Source: Bdellovibrio sp. qaytius (GTDB taxonomy: Bacteria > Bdellovibrionota > Bdellovibrionia > Bdellovibrionales > Bdellovibrionaceae). Taken from it: a stretch of 64,000 nt of DNA. The position numbers and the translations under genes were made by a program. The notes below the pieces were generated by a model, which saw only the letters and a list, made by a program, of their open reading frames with translations, searched no databases and was not told the origin of the DNA. The stretch lies in contig CP025734.1 in assembly GCA_004011035.1 (NCBI GenBank), positions 1,386,001 through 1,450,000 on the forward strand, read 5' to 3'. Every line of letters begins with the position of its first letter. Position 1 is the stretch's first letter. Shown here piece by piece: positions 35,553 to 46,356 of the stretch.

Positions 35553-36106
35553 GGAACATCCTGGGTGTTATAGCGATGATTTACAAAGCGCGCGGCTGTG
35601 AATAAAAAATCGCTGAGGCGGTTTAAATACATAATCACTTGTTCGTAGTGGGGCTCATGATTGGCCACTTCTACCGTGCGACGTTCGCATCTGCGGCATA
35701 ATGTTCTTGCGATATGAAAGTGAGAACTTAAAACATGGCCCGTAGGAAGAATGAAATTTTTTAAAGGTTCTAGCTCTGAAGTCATCGCATCGATGCCTTT
35801 TTCAAGGTGAGTTGTTTCTTCAGGATCTAGTTGGGGTAATTTATTAAAAACAACAGGGTCAACAGTGGCAAGAAGGCTTCCAACAACGAATAAATTATTT
35901 TGCATATCAAATAAAAGCCTGCGCAAAGATGTGTTGCTGAAATTCAACTGTTCATTGTTTTCAAGTAAGCTGAAAATTAAACCAAGGTAAGAGTTAAGCT
36001 CATCGGCTGAACCATAGGCTTCAACACGCGGATCAAACTTTTCGACGCAACTGCCATCAACCAGTCTAGTTGTTCCTTTATCTCCGGTTTTCGTATATAT
36101 TTTCAT
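35537..36106 (-). CDS. Cob(I)alamin adenosyltransferase, PduO/MMAB type
   Basis: Transfers adenosyl from ATP to cob(I)alamin. MKIYTKTGDKGTTRLVDG is the ATP-binding N-terminus, VEAYGSADELNSYLG follows, and the C-terminal half has HIARTLCRRCERRTV and YLNRLSDFLFTAARF with the conserved Arg and Asn-Arg residues. 189 aa is normal. It may serve B12-dependent enzymes elsewhere; none is in this window, though a BtuF-like protein lies at 22663. Confidence 0.9.
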   Translation of the reverse strand: MKIYTKTGDKGTTRLVDGSCVEKFDPRVEAYGSADELNSYLGLIFSLLENNEQLNFSNTSLRRLLFDMQNNLFVVGSLLATVDPVVFNKLPQLDPEETTHLEKGIDAMTSELEPLKNFILPTGHVLSSHFHIARTLCRRCERRTVEVANHEPHYEQVIMYLNRLSDFLFTAARFVNHRYNTQDVPWKKK

Positions 36107-36153
36107 ATGTTAATTAGCTAATGTCTTTTAGATATAGTCAAGTTTAGGGGTGT

Positions 36154-36966
36154 ATGTCTGATCCAGTAATTCCGTTTTTTGTTACGATGCCTCACTCGGG
36201 AGAAAAAGTTCCTGACGAGTGCACATGGTTACATAATCTAGATGAAAAGATCTTGATGTGTGATGTTGATCGTTACATTGATGTGATTTACGAACCCTCG
36301 TTAGGTAAATTACATATTCCATCTCATAAAACTGACTGGCATAGATACGCGGTTGATTTAAATCGCATTCCTCAAGATATCGATTGTGACTCTGTGATCG
36401 GCAGTGAAAACAAATCGGGTTCAAATAGCCGTGGGTACCACTGGGTTGTTACAACTTTGAACACTCCATTGATGCAAAGCCCCATTTCAAAAGAGCTGCA
36501 CATAAAACTGACTGACTTAATTTATACACCTTTTCATGACGGGGTAAAAAAACTTTACTCAGACTTTATGAAAAAGGGCTTTCAACATGTCTTTCATTTA
36601 GATGCGCATTCGATGCCTTCTTTAGGTACAAATCAACATAAAGACCCAGGTCAATATCGTGCTGATATCGTAATCAGTGATAACTTAGGTGTGAGCTGTG
36701 ATAGTCGCTACAAAGATTTGGTGATTGAAGCTTACAAATCAGTGGGTTTTTCAATCAGCTATAATTGGCCCTACATGGGCGGCCGGGTAACTCAAGCTTA
36801 CGGTAAACCCGAAGTAGGCCAACAAGCCATTCAAGTTGAGCTTAACCGAGCTCTTTATATGGATGAAGTGACTAAAAAAATAAAACCAGATTATGTTGTT
36901 GTTCAAGAGCAAGTATTCAAGGCACTTGAGCAAGTAAAAAGAGAACTTCCCAATTTGAAAATCTAA
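36154..36966 (+). CDS. N-formylglutamate amidohydrolase family protein
   Basis: FFVTMPHSGEKVP supplies the first zinc His, CDVDRYIDVIYEP the Asp/Glu pair, VAVDLNR-like (AVDLNRIPQ) the core, and VFHLDAHSMPSLG the second His motif. The C-terminus VELNRALYMDE is also typical. The 270-aa length fits. Members hydrolyse N-formyl amino acids in histidine degradation or related reactions; no hut genes are adjacent, so the physiological substrate is open. Divergent from the adenosyltransferase gene. Confidence 0.82.
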   Translation: MSDPVIPFFVTMPHSGEKVPDECTWLHNLDEKILMCDVDRYIDVIYEPSLGKLHIPSHKTDWHRYAVDLNRIPQDIDCDSVIGSENKSGSNSRGYHWVVTTLNTPLMQSPISKELHIKLTDLIYTPFHDGVKKLYSDFMKKGFQHVFHLDAHSMPSLGTNQHKDPGQYRADIVISDNLGVSCDSRYKDLVIEAYKSVGFSISYNWPYMGGRVTQAYGKPEVGQQAIQVELNRALYMDEVTKKIKPDYVVVQEQVFKALEQVKRELPNLKI

Positions 36967-37004
36967 GAGTATTTTTTGAAGCATGCTGAAAGCGAGCCTT
37001 CAAA

Positions 37005-38411
37005 GTGCGATTTAAAAATCCAATGGTGCAGAAATTCTGGAGATTTTCTACGTCATTTCAATTAGGTATTCCAATTCTTGTGGCTCTCACGGTTTTAATT
37101 ACGTGGGGCACTCTCGTTGAATCTAAATATGATGCGTTTGCCGCGCAAAAATTAGTTTATCAAAGCTGGTTCATGTACATCACCATGGGGTTATTAGTTT
37201 ATAACTTAATCATCGTGATGGTTGACCGCATGCCTTGGAAGAGACGCCACGCGCCTTTTATTTTTGTTCATATCGGAATTATTTTAATGATCGTTGGTGG
37301 CTTAGTGACTCAAAAAATGGGTCTTGATGGATCAATGCATTTGCCAATTAACGGTAAAAATAATTACGTGCAAGTTTCGCAAACCGATTTAGTTGTCTAT
37401 GCCACATTTGATGGAGATCGCTACACGAAGGTTTATGAAAACGAAGTGGATTTTTTCTTACATCCTCCCACTGAAGATAAACCTTATAAAATTAATTTAG
37501 GTAATAACGAAATTACCATTAAAAAATACTTAAAATACGCGCGAGTTAGTAAAAAATTAATTAAATCTACAGATTCAAATGTGGGCTCATCAGTTAAATT
37601 TCAACTGCAAAATGCTAATGTCACACAAGTTGAAACTTTAACTCAACCAAGTAAAACAAAAACGGCTGATGTTAACTTTGGGCCTTTAAAAGTTGTTTTA
37701 GGTCATGATGTTAAAGAAAACGGGCGTAAAGATCGCTCAACGAATGAAATTTATTTTAATCCAAAGAATGAAACTGAGTTGTCTTACGAGCTTTATCGTA
37801 AAGAAGAAATGAAAACATTTAAATCAGGCACGATTAAAATCGGCGATATGATTGCAACAGGTTGGATGGGTTTAGAACTTCGTTTGTTAGATTATCTTCC
37901 GCAAGCAACTGAAGAGTGGGATGCGACAGAAGTTGATTACCCAACGCCATTAACAAGCCCTGCTTTATTGATTCAATTCGGTGATAAAACTCAGTGGGCT
38001 TTATTAAATGATGTGGTTAAGCTTTTTGGTAAAAGTGAAGCGTATATATTCAGTTTTCAAAATCGCCGTATTGATCTGGGCTTTCCGGTTTATTTAAAAA
38101 AATTCGAGATGACTCATTACGAAGGTACGCAAAAAGCTAAAACGTATTCAAGTCAGATTGAAATTGTTCCGCCAAATAACTCAGCCCCTGTTTCTGGTTT
38201 GATTGAAATGAATGAGCCGATGAAATTTGGTGGCTACACGTTTTATCAAGCTAGTTTTAATCTCGATGAAAAAACCGGCGAGCCTACGGCTTCGGTTTTA
38301 TCTGTGAATTTAGATCCGGGTCGTTGGATTAAGTATTTAGGATCTTTGATTTTAACCTCAGGTATTGTTTGGTTGTTTATCCAAACTCGTAGAAGAAAGA
38401 CAGCGCAATGA
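37005..38411 (+). CDS. resB: Cytochrome c biogenesis protein ResB (System II)
   Basis: Inner-membrane protein that with CcsA carries haem across the membrane and attaches it to apocytochrome c. GTG start. Three N-terminal membrane helices, a large periplasmic domain (about 110-430) ending GGYTFYQASF, and a final helix. IPILVALTVLITWGTLVE is the family opening. It overlaps ccsA by four bases, and both precede the alternative complex III operon whose multihaem subunits need this machinery. Confidence 0.85.
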   Translation: MRFKNPMVQKFWRFSTSFQLGIPILVALTVLITWGTLVESKYDAFAAQKLVYQSWFMYITMGLLVYNLIIVMVDRMPWKRRHAPFIFVHIGIILMIVGGLVTQKMGLDGSMHLPINGKNNYVQVSQTDLVVYATFDGDRYTKVYENEVDFFLHPPTEDKPYKINLGNNEITIKKYLKYARVSKKLIKSTDSNVGSSVKFQLQNANVTQVETLTQPSKTKTADVNFGPLKVVLGHDVKENGRKDRSTNEIYFNPKNETELSYELYRKEEMKTFKSGTIKIGDMIATGWMGLELRLLDYLPQATEEWDATEVDYPTPLTSPALLIQFGDKTQWALLNDVVKLFGKSEAYIFSFQNRRIDLGFPVYLKKFEMTHYEGTQKAKTYSSQIEIVPPNNSAPVSGLIEMNEPMKFGGYTFYQASFNLDEKTGEPTASVLSVNLDPGRWIKYLGSLILTSGIVWLFIQTRRRKTAQ

Positions 38412-40063
38412 TTCGTTTAATTTCGATTTTATTATTAGTCTTACAAGTTTCTTTATTTTCTCAATTTGCCAATGCTGCTCCAAAGCTGGGTGAAGCTATA
38501 CGCTACTTGCCAGTTCAAGACGGTGGGCGTATCAAACCTTACGATACTTTTGCTAAAGAAGTTTTAGAAGTCGTTTACGGTAAAAAAACATATAAAACTG
38601 AAGCGGGTGAAACTGCTCCCGCTTATTTAATTGTTTTAACTTGGATGCTTTCGCCAGATAGCTGGACAAGTCGCCCGCTGTTTGAGGTGAATCATTTAGA
38701 TGTTAAAAATAAACTGGGCCTTGATAAAGAAAAAAAATATTTTTCAAGCAATGAACTTTTCACCACTGATAAATTTCAAAACTTAATGCAAGAATTGGCT
38801 GATCGACGTCAAAGCCAAGAAAAACTAACGCCATACTTTCAGGCGTTGCAGCGTTTGCAAAATCAAATGATTTACTTTCGTGAATTAGCAGCGGGTAGAC
38901 TTCTCAGAATTATGCCTAATGCTGAAAGTGACACTTGGTTATCAGTGGCTGAGTTGCCAGAAGCGCAGCAGACTTTATTTATCGGTATCAGCCAGAATGT
39001 TGCGGCTTACTTAGGGGCGCTAGCTGAAAAACAAGATATTGAAGGCGCAAAAACTTCTTTAGATTCAGCCGTTTTAGCTTTTCAAAAAAGCATCGAACAA
39101 ATTGTTCCGCAAAAATATGCTGAAGCTCATAAAGTGGGAACCGAAGTATTTTATAATGATCTGCATCCATTTCGTTGGGCTTATATCTTATATATAGTCG
39201 CAGCGCTGATCTTATTATTTATCTGGATCAGAAATTTACAATCAGGCATGCCGCTGGTTTGGACAATTGTTTTAGCGGGATTTTTCACTCACATTTTAGG
39301 TTTTGCATTTCGCGTTTACTTAGCTGAGCGTCCGCCAGTTACTAATATGTATGAAACCGTTGTTTGGGTTTCGTTTGGTGTAATGCTTTTCTCGATGGTC
39401 TTAGAAAAAATCTACAAGTACCGCGTTTTCTTGCTTGCGGGTACGGTTGTTGGTTTTGTGTGTATGGTGATTGCTGATACAGCACCCGCAGTTTTAGATC
39501 CAAGCCTTCAACCGTTAGAAGCTGTGCTTCGTAGCAGTTACTGGCTGATCATTCATGTAATGACTATCACAATCAGTTACGCAGCGTTTGCTTTAGCTTT
39601 CGGCTTGGGCGACATCGGGCTTATTTATTATGCGATTGATAAAGATAAACATGCTGAAAAAATTCAACACATCACAACTGGTGTTTATCGTGCGATGCAA
39701 ATCGGAGTAGCATTTTTAGCTCCTGGAATTATTTTGGGCGGAATCTGGGCAGATGCTTCGTGGGGAAGGTTCTGGGGATGGGATCCAAAAGAAACTTGGG
39801 CGCTTATCGTGCTCTTAGGTTACATAATAATTCTTCACACGCGCTTAGTGAATTGGATTCAAAATTTTGGAATGCTTGTCGCTGGAGTTTTAACTTTTAA
39901 CTTAGTTATCATGGCTTGGTATGGAGTGAATTTCGTACTTGGCGCGGGGCTTCACTCGTACGGATTCGGAGCGGGCGGAGTTGAGTATGTTTCAATTTTT
40001 GTGCTCGTGCATTTTATTTTTGTTGGTTACGTTTTCAGCGTAAAAAAACTTTCTAAAGTTTGA
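38408..40063 (+). CDS. ccsA: Cytochrome c biogenesis protein CcsA/ResC
   Basis: Haem-handling partner of ResB. A signal-like N-terminus and a periplasmic region of about 230 residues precede eight or so helices with ERPPVTNMYETVVWVSFG and the tryptophan-rich haem-binding WWD-type motif WGRFWGWDPKETWALI, plus His residues in WLIIHVMTI and ILHTRL. Starts at ATGA on the resB stop. The extra N-terminal soluble region, absent from minimal CcsA, is seen in the longer Bacteroidetes-like form. Confidence 0.88.
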   Translation: MIRLISILLLVLQVSLFSQFANAAPKLGEAIRYLPVQDGGRIKPYDTFAKEVLEVVYGKKTYKTEAGETAPAYLIVLTWMLSPDSWTSRPLFEVNHLDVKNKLGLDKEKKYFSSNELFTTDKFQNLMQELADRRQSQEKLTPYFQALQRLQNQMIYFRELAAGRLLRIMPNAESDTWLSVAELPEAQQTLFIGISQNVAAYLGALAEKQDIEGAKTSLDSAVLAFQKSIEQIVPQKYAEAHKVGTEVFYNDLHPFRWAYILYIVAALILLFIWIRNLQSGMPLVWTIVLAGFFTHILGFAFRVYLAERPPVTNMYETVVWVSFGVMLFSMVLEKIYKYRVFLLAGTVVGFVCMVIADTAPAVLDPSLQPLEAVLRSSYWLIIHVMTITISYAAFALAFGLGDIGLIYYAIDKDKHAEKIQHITTGVYRAMQIGVAFLAPGIILGGIWADASWGRFWGWDPKETWALIVLLGYIIILHTRLVNWIQNFGMLVAGVLTFNLVIMAWYGVNFVLGAGLHSYGFGAGGVEYVSIFVLVHFIFVGYVFSVKKLSKV

Positions 40064-40080
40064 TGTAAATTTACAACACC

Positions 40081-40151
40081 GCATGCTTCACTCTTAAGCA
40101 TGCAACATCTTGATTTCTCTCAGGGATTTTCATTTGATGATCAAAATCCCT
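40081..40151 (+). promoter_or_regulatory. Two perfect hairpins in the leader of the act operon
   Basis: GCATGCTT...AAGCATGC (40081-40103) and AGGGATTTT...AAAATCCCT (40122-40151) are perfect 8- and 9-bp stems between ccsA and actA. Neither is followed by a T-run, so a simple terminator is unlikely. They could be a processing site, an operator pair or part of the operon 5' leader. Confidence 0.45.
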
Positions 40152-40199
40152 CGTGACAAATGACCTGCGTTGCATTTTAATTAACTTCAAAGAAGGGCA

Positions 40200-40790
40200 A
40201 TGATTATGCTTACTAAATTTCGCAGCACTGTATGCGCGGCCATAGGCTTGTCGTTTACGGTATTTTTTCTTTCTAGTTGTTTGTTTCAAAATCCTAATGG
40301 CGGTGAACGTCCTGGAATTGGCTACAACAAAGGCTATGCGCCTGATCAACCGATCGCATTCAGCCATGAACTTCACGTTGGTACACACAAGATTCAGTGT
40401 CAGTACTGCCATAACCAAGTTGAGCGTTCGAAATCTTCGAACATCCCTGCTTTATCAACTTGTATGAACTGCCACCAACAGGTTGCAGGTAAACCAGGTG
40501 ACGAAGCCGTTGCTGGTCACAAGAACACAGATGAAATCAAAAAACTTCGTGATGCTTACAATGATGGAAAATCAATTGAGTGGGTTCGCGTTCACATGCT
40601 TCCAGATCATGTGGCTTTCAATCACCAAGCGCACGTAGGTAAAGGCGTAAGCTGCCAAACTTGCCATGGTGAAATTGAAAAAATGGCGAAGGTGACTCAG
40701 TTCTCTGATTTGTCGATGGGCTGGTGTGTGAACTGTCATCGTCAACCAGAAAACAAAGCTCCACTTAACTGTACAACGTGTCACCACTAA
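40200..40790 (+). CDS. actA: Alternative complex III pentahaem cytochrome c subunit
   Basis: Five CxxCH haem-binding sites are visible: CQYCH, CMNCH, CQTCH, CVNCH and CTTCH. Signal anchor with a possible lipobox (LSSC). ActA passes electrons from the quinol-oxidising core toward the monohaem ActE or external acceptors on the periplasmic side. First gene of actABCDEF, with AGAAGGG as ribosome site and 13 bases to actB. 196 aa is usual for the family. Confidence 0.9.
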   Translation: MIMLTKFRSTVCAAIGLSFTVFFLSSCLFQNPNGGERPGIGYNKGYAPDQPIAFSHELHVGTHKIQCQYCHNQVERSKSSNIPALSTCMNCHQQVAGKPGDEAVAGHKNTDEIKKLRDAYNDGKSIEWVRVHMLPDHVAFNHQAHVGKGVSCQTCHGEIEKMAKVTQFSDLSMGWCVNCHRQPENKAPLNCTTCHH

Positions 40791-40803
40791 TTGAAGAGAG
40801 TTT

Positions 40804-43800
40804 GTGATGAATAATAACGAAAATAAAATCCAATCTGATAATGAAAACAGAAAAATCGAAAGAGACTCTACTTACTGGAGATCTTTTGAAGAGTTAAATA
40901 ACACGCCTGAATTCCAAAAGTCTTTACAGACTGAATTCATGTCTTCGCCTTTGCGTGAAGAATCAAAACATGAAGGAACAGAAGCAGACGGTGTAGCTCG
41001 TCGTGATTTCTTAAAATTAATGGGAGCATCGATTGCTTTAACTTCGGCTGCGGGTTGTATCCGTCGCCCAGTTCAAAAAATCGTTCCTTACAACAAACAA
41101 CCTGAAGAAGTAACAGTTGGCGTTTCTAACTGGTACACATCTTCATACTTTGATGGCCAAGAAGGTTTAGGTTTACTCGTTAAATCTCGCGAAGGTCGTC
41201 CAGTTCACATTCAAGGAAATCCAAAATTTCCATTAAACGGCACAGGCGCTTCAGTTAAAGCTCAAGCTTCGTTGCTGGGTTTATACGAACCAAACCGTTT
41301 ACAAAAACCTTTCAGAAATTTATTTAATGAAAAACGCACGAACAAAGAAACTGTTGGTGTGTCATGGGAAGAATTAGACGCTAAAGTTGTTGAGTCTCTT
41401 AAAAAAGGTGGCGTTGCGATTTTAACGGGTAACATTTCTTCTCCTTCAACAAAAGCCGTGATCAGCGATTTTAAAGCTGGTTTTAATGCTGACCACTACG
41501 CGTGGGAGCCTTTATCTGATGACGTTGCAAGCGCGCAAGCTACTTCATACGGCGAAGCTGTAGTTCCAGGACACAGATACGATAAAGCACAAATGATTGT
41601 TTCAATTGATGCAGACTTCTTAGGTACTTGGGGTCCAACAATGACAAACAACAAACGTTTTGCCGATGGAAGAAGAAACATCGATAAAATGTCGCGTTTA
41701 GTTTCATTTGATTCGACTTACTCTTTAACGGGTGCAAATGCAGATATCCGTTTCAAAATTAAACCATCACAACAATTTGATGTTGTTATGGGTTTAATCG
41801 CTGAAATCGCAGGAAAAGTTTCTGTATCTGAATCTGTGAAAACAGCAGTAGCTCCTTACAACGGAATCGCTGATAAACTTGGTATTTCTTCTGAAGCTTT
41901 CAAAAAAGTGGCTTCTGATTTAGTTAAAAACCAAGGTGAATCAATCGTTGTAGCTGGTGGTATCCAAACTAAAACTAAAGACTCATTAGCGTTACAAACA
42001 GCTGTGAATTACTTAAATTCAATCTTAGGTAATGACGGTAAAACTGTAGTGGCTCAAGCAGGTAACAAAAACGTAACTGCTTCTTACGATCAAATTAAAA
42101 ACTTAATCAAAAAAATGAACGCTGGCGATGTTAAAACTCTTATCATCTACAGATCTAATCCATTCTACAGTACGTCTGCTGACTTAGGTTTTGCAGAAGC
42201 GATCAAAAAAGTAAGTACAGTTGTATTTGCTGGCGATAAAATGGATGAGACAGCAGTTAATGCTCACTTCATCGCAACTGATAATCACGCTTTAGAAACT
42301 TGGGGCGATACTGAATTCGCAACTGGTTTATACGGTATTCACCAGCCATTAATTCGTACTATGTACGATACACGTTCGTTCCAATTGTCATTAATGACTT
42401 GGGCGTTCATGGCTAAAGTAGGCCCTAAGCGTATTCAGGAATTTGAAACATACTACGACTACGTTCGTAACTTATGGAAAACTGAATTAGCTGCTAAAGT
42501 TGGCGGTGGTAAAGATTTCGACGCTTTCTGGAATGGGTTTTTACAAGATGGTTTTGTTGGCGAAGTGGCTGCAGGTTCTGCGCGTACTTTTAAAGGTGAT
42601 GTTGCATCACTTAAAAAAACAAACTCTTCTGATTCAGCGTTTGAATTAGCTTTATACCCAACGGCAAATATCGGTGATGGTACTTTAGCTAATATCGGTT
42701 GGTTACAGGAGTTACCAGATGTTGTAACTAAAATCGTTTGGGATAACTACGCTTGTGTATCTTTAAAAACTGCTGAAGCGAACAAACTTCGCGAAGGCGA
42801 CGTGATTGAATTAACAGTTGGAGGTAAAAAATTATCTTTACCAACTCACATTCAACCAGGTTTACATGATCAAGTTGTTGCAGTAGCTGTAGGTTACGGC
42901 CGCACACACGCTGGCGACATTGCAAAAGGCGTTGGTCAAAATGCATATACATTAGCTCAAGGTGATTTACTTTCTGGTCTACCTGTAGAATTCAAAAAAA
43001 CTGGCGACAAAATTGAATTAGTAACGACTCAAGGTCACGATTCAATGGAAGGCCGTCAAATCGTTGTGACTGCAACGAACAAAGATATCGAACATAAAAA
43101 AGACGCCAACATTCACAGGCATCACACTTGGAATATCTGGTCTGGTCACCAATACAACGGACACAAATGGGGTATGGCGATCGATCTAAATACTTGCACA
43201 GGTTGTTCGGCTTGTATGACAGCTTGCCAATCTGAAAACAACATTCACGTTGTTGGTAAGAAATACGTAATGCAAGGTCGTGAAATGCACTGGATCCGTA
43301 TCGACAGATATTATACAGGCGATGTTGAATCTGCTTCTGCAGTTTTCCAACCATTAATGTGTCAACACTGTGATAATGCTCCTTGTGAAACAGTTTGTCC
43401 GGTAGCTGCTACAGTACATAGTTCTGAAGGCTTAAACGAAATGGTTTACAACCGTTGCGTGGGAACACGTTACTGTTCGAACAACTGTCCGTATAAAGTT
43501 CGTCGTTTCAACTGGTTCAACTACGCAAAATTAATTGAAAAACCAATGCACATGCACTTAAACCCAGAAGTGGGCGTACGTACTCGCGGTGTTATGGAGA
43601 AATGTACTTTCTGCGTTCAACGTATCAAAGAAGGTAAAAACAAAGCCAAAATGGAAGAACGTCCATTAAAAGATGGCGACATCAAAGTGGCGTGTGAAGC
43701 GGCTTGTCCGACTCAAACAATCGTATTCGGTGATTTAAATGATGAGAATTCTCGTGTAGCAAAAGTTTTCAAATCTGAGCCGCGCGCTTACGAATTATTA

Positions 43801-43893
43801 GAAGAATGGTACGCAAAACCATCTGTACGTTACCAATCGAAAATTAAAAATAACGATGAAGTAACGGCTAAGAAAGGAGCTGACCATGCTTAA
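40804..43893 (+). CDS. actB: Alternative complex III subunit B (molybdopterin-like plus iron-sulfur fusion)
   Basis: A 1029-aa protein. A twin-arginine motif RRDFLKLMG at about residues 60-68 directs folded export, with a Cys following. Residues about 90-770 are a molybdopterin-oxidoreductase-like domain that in ActB lacks cofactor. The C-terminal part carries [38 protein letters not shown] and [14 protein letters not shown] clusters for three 4Fe-4S and one 3Fe-4S centre. ActB relays electrons from quinol to the cytochromes. It overlaps actC by eight bases. Confidence 0.92.
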   Translation: MMNNNENKIQSDNENRKIERDSTYWRSFEELNNTPEFQKSLQTEFMSSPLREESKHEGTEADGVARRDFLKLMGASIALTSAAGCIRRPVQKIVPYNKQPEEVTVGVSNWYTSSYFDGQEGLGLLVKSREGRPVHIQGNPKFPLNGTGASVKAQASLLGLYEPNRLQKPFRNLFNEKRTNKETVGVSWEELDAKVVESLKKGGVAILTGNISSPSTKAVISDFKAGFNADHYAWEPLSDDVASAQATSYGEAVVPGHRYDKAQMIVSIDADFLGTWGPTMTNNKRFADGRRNIDKMSRLVSFDSTYSLTGANADIRFKIKPSQQFDVVMGLIAEIAGKVSVSESVKTAVAPYNGIADKLGISSEAFKKVASDLVKNQGESIVVAGGIQTKTKDSLALQTAVNYLNSILGNDGKTVVAQAGNKNVTASYDQIKNLIKKMNAGDVKTLIIYRSNPFYSTSADLGFAEAIKKVSTVVFAGDKMDETAVNAHFIATDNHALETWGDTEFATGLYGIHQPLIRTMYDTRSFQLSLMTWAFMAKVGPKRIQEFETYYDYVRNLWKTELAAKVGGGKDFDAFWNGFLQDGFVGEVAAGSARTFKGDVASLKKTNSSDSAFELALYPTANIGDGTLANIGWLQELPDVVTKIVWDNYACVSLKTAEANKLREGDVIELTVGGKKLSLPTHIQPGLHDQVVAVAVGYGRTHAGDIAKGVGQNAYTLAQGDLLSGLPVEFKKTGDKIELVTTQGHDSMEGRQIVVTATNKDIEHKKDANIHRHHTWNIWSGHQYNGHKWGMAIDLNTCTGCSACMTACQSENNIHVVGKKYVMQGREMHWIRIDRYYTGDVESASAVFQPLMCQHCDNAPCETVCPVAATVHSSEGLNEMVYNRCVGTRYCSNNCPYKVRRFNWFNYAKLIEKPMHMHLNPEVGVRTRGVMEKCTFCVQRIKEGKNKAKMEERPLKDGDIKVACEAACPTQTIVFGDLNDENSRVAKVFKSEPRAYELLEEWYAKPSVRYQSKIKNNDEVTAKKGADHA

Positions 43894-45256
43894 GCGTAAT
43901 CCTCTAGTTTTAGGCAATAAATCTTTAAAAGATGTAACTGATGATATCTGCGCTCCGATTGAACGCGTTCCTTCGAAAGAATGGATGGGTTTATTCTTAG
44001 GAGCTAAAGGTTTATTTATATTTTACATTCTAACAATCGCTATGGTTATCTCTACTGGTATCGGCTTGTTAGGGGTGAATCACCCGGTTGCCTGGGGAAC
44101 GATGATTATCACGTTCGTATTCTGGGTAGGTATCGGCCATGCGGGAACATTAATTTCTGCGATTCTTTTCTTGTTTAGACAAAAATGGAGAACTTCAGTA
44201 GCTCGTACAGCTGAGGCGATGACGGTATTTGCGGTTGCAACTGCGGGTATCTTTCCATTAATCCATACAGGTCGTCCTTGGTTAGATTTCTGGTTATTTC
44301 CATACCCGAATCAACGTGGTCCTTTATGGGTAAATTTCCGTTCTCCGTTATTATGGGACGTTTTCGCCGTATCTACATACGCGACAGTGTCTTCGGTATT
44401 TTGGATCGTGGGTATGATTCCAGATTTAGCGACTGTTCGTGATCGCGCTAAAAATGTAATCCGTAAAAAAATCTACGGTGCTTTATCTTTCGGTTGGAGA
44501 GGTACTGCAAAACAATGGTCACACTTTGAAATGATTTACTTAGTGTTAGCTGGTCTTTCGACACCTCTAGTTCTTTCGGTACATACAATCGTATCGTTCG
44601 ACTTCGCGGTTTCTCAATTACCTGGTTGGCATACGACGATCTTTCCTCCGTACTTCGTTGCGGGTGCGATCTTCTCGGGTTTCGCGATGGTTATTACGTT
44701 AATGACGTTAGTACGCATCGGCTTCCCACAATTTAAAAACTACATCACGATCGATCATATGGAAGTTATGAATAAGATCATCATGATGACAGGTTTGATG
44801 GTTGGTTACGCTTACGGATCTGAGTTCTTAATTGCTTGGTACTCTGGAAATGATTACGAACGTTATGTATTCATGAATCGTGCAATGGGTCCTTACGCTT
44901 GGTCTTACTGGATCATGGTGACTTGTAACGTTTTAATTCCACAAATTTTCTGGTTTAAAAAATTCCGTCGTTCAATTCCGATCATGTTCGTTGTTTCGAT
45001 TTTCGTAAACATCGGTATGTGGTTTGAGCGTTTCGTAATTACAGTGACATCGCTTCACCGCGATTTCTTGCCGTCAAACTGGGGCCAATACGCTTGGTCA
45101 ATTTACGATACGGCGATCTTAGTTGGATCGTTCGGTATGTTCTTCACGATTTTCTTATTATACTTACGCGTACTTCCTGCGATCTCGATCGCCGAAGTTA
45201 AGCCAGTATTGAATGTCGGCAAAGAAGAAGATGAACATCATGGGAAAGGACACTAA
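43886..45256 (+). CDS. actC: Alternative complex III membrane subunit C (NrfD/PsrC-like)
   Basis: 456-aa integral membrane protein with about ten helices, the quinol-binding subunit of the NrfD family. Recognisable stretches are [18 protein letters not shown] (with the conserved His), [15 protein letters not shown], and [28 protein letters not shown]. Located between the iron-sulfur subunit and ActD. Its acidic/His tail faces the cytoplasm. Confidence 0.92.
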   Translation: MLKRNPLVLGNKSLKDVTDDICAPIERVPSKEWMGLFLGAKGLFIFYILTIAMVISTGIGLLGVNHPVAWGTMIITFVFWVGIGHAGTLISAILFLFRQKWRTSVARTAEAMTVFAVATAGIFPLIHTGRPWLDFWLFPYPNQRGPLWVNFRSPLLWDVFAVSTYATVSSVFWIVGMIPDLATVRDRAKNVIRKKIYGALSFGWRGTAKQWSHFEMIYLVLAGLSTPLVLSVHTIVSFDFAVSQLPGWHTTIFPPYFVAGAIFSGFAMVITLMTLVRIGFPQFKNYITIDHMEVMNKIIMMTGLMVGYAYGSEFLIAWYSGNDYERYVFMNRAMGPYAWSYWIMVTCNVLIPQIFWFKKFRRSIPIMFVVSIFVNIGMWFERFVITVTSLHRDFLPSNWGQYAWSIYDTAILVGSFGMFFTIFLLYLRVLPAISIAEVKPVLNVGKEEDEHHGKGH

Positions 45257-45258
45257 TC

Positions 45259-45786
45259 ATGGCTAAGAAAGCTATCGGCGGAATCGCTGGAATTTTTCTT
45301 GATGAAGCTACAACAGTAAACGCGGCTCGCAAAGTTCGTGAGTCAGGTTTTACAAAATTTGATGCCTTATCTCCATATCCAATTCATGCGATGGAAGAAG
45401 CTTGCGGTATTAAACGTTCACCAATCCCTTACGTTACTTTCGTTGCGGGTTGTGTGGGTTTATTAGCAGCTCTTTCATTAACTTATTATACATCGGCTGT
45501 AGACTGGGCGATCAACGTTGGTGGTAAACCCATGTTTTCATTACCTGCGTTTGTGCCAATCATGTTCGAGTTAACAGTATTATTTGCAGCTTTAAGTTCA
45601 GTGGGCGCGTTCTTTTACCTTTCTGGTATTCCAAGAATTGATCCACCGATTATTGATAAAGATATTACTTGCCACAAGTTTGCGATTTTCATTCCTGAAA
45701 ATGACGTAGGCTACAGTGCTGACCGTGCTGAAAGACTTTTAAAAGATTTAGGCGCTGTTGAAATCAAAAAAATGGCGGAGTACTAA
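45259..45786 (+). CDS. actD: Alternative complex III subunit D (DUF3341)
   Basis: 175-aa protein with a soluble cytoplasmic N-terminal part (FTKFDALSPYPIHAMEEACG, typical of the family), two membrane helices (about 55-75 and 95-120) and a C-terminal domain DVGYSADRAERLLKDLGA. Position two bases after actC and one base before actE confirms the assignment. Function in the complex is structural. Confidence 0.9.
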   Translation: MAKKAIGGIAGIFLDEATTVNAARKVRESGFTKFDALSPYPIHAMEEACGIKRSPIPYVTFVAGCVGLLAALSLTYYTSAVDWAINVGGKPMFSLPAFVPIMFELTVLFAALSSVGAFFYLSGIPRIDPPIIDKDITCHKFAIFIPENDVGYSADRAERLLKDLGAVEIKKMAEY

Positions 45787-45787
45787 G

Positions 45788-46354
45788 ATGAAAAGTTTAA
45801 TTAATATTTCTATGACTTTACTTGCGGCATCACTTGCAGCGAGTGTGTTTACTGGTTGCGGTCCTTCAGGCAACAAGCCGAATGTAGAACTTATTCAAGA
45901 TATGATGGAATCTCCGGCGATCAAATCGCAAGAGTATGATGAATCAGCACCGAACCATGCAGGTATGCGTGTTCCGCCTGAAGGCACTCAGCCTCAAGGT
46001 TTTGTTCCTTATAAATACACTGATGCTGTTGCCGCTGCTGCAAATCAAAATCCATTAGCTGGTCAATACACAGAAGAAGTTTTAAAAACTGGAACTAAAT
46101 ACTACACGATTCACTGTTCAATCTGCCACGGAGCTAACGGCCAAGGTGGAGAACAACAATCAGTAGCGCAAACAATGGCTCTTAAACCGCCAGTATTAAC
46201 TTCTGATAAAATCAAAGGTTGGACTGATGGTCAGATCTATCACGTGATCACTATGGGTCAGGGTATGATGGGTCCGTACGCGTCTCACATTCCGCAAAAA
46301 TACAGATGGCAAGTTGTTAACTACATCCGCCACTTACAGGGTAAAGGGAACTAA
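45788..46354 (+). CDS. actE: Alternative complex III monohaem cytochrome c subunit E
   Basis: ATG 45788 gives a lipoprotein signal ending FTGC; an ATG 30 bases upstream would lie within actD. The cytochrome domain has CSICHG as its single haem site and Met ligand candidates in GQGMMGPY. It is the likely exit point for electrons toward cytochrome oxidase. 188 aa. Confidence 0.9.
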   Translation: MKSLINISMTLLAASLAASVFTGCGPSGNKPNVELIQDMMESPAIKSQEYDESAPNHAGMRVPPEGTQPQGFVPYKYTDAVAAAANQNPLAGQYTEEVLKTGTKYYTIHCSICHGANGQGGEQQSVAQTMALKPPVLTSDKIKGWTDGQIYHVITMGQGMMGPYASHIPQKYRWQVVNYIRHLQGKGN

Positions 46355-46356
46355 TC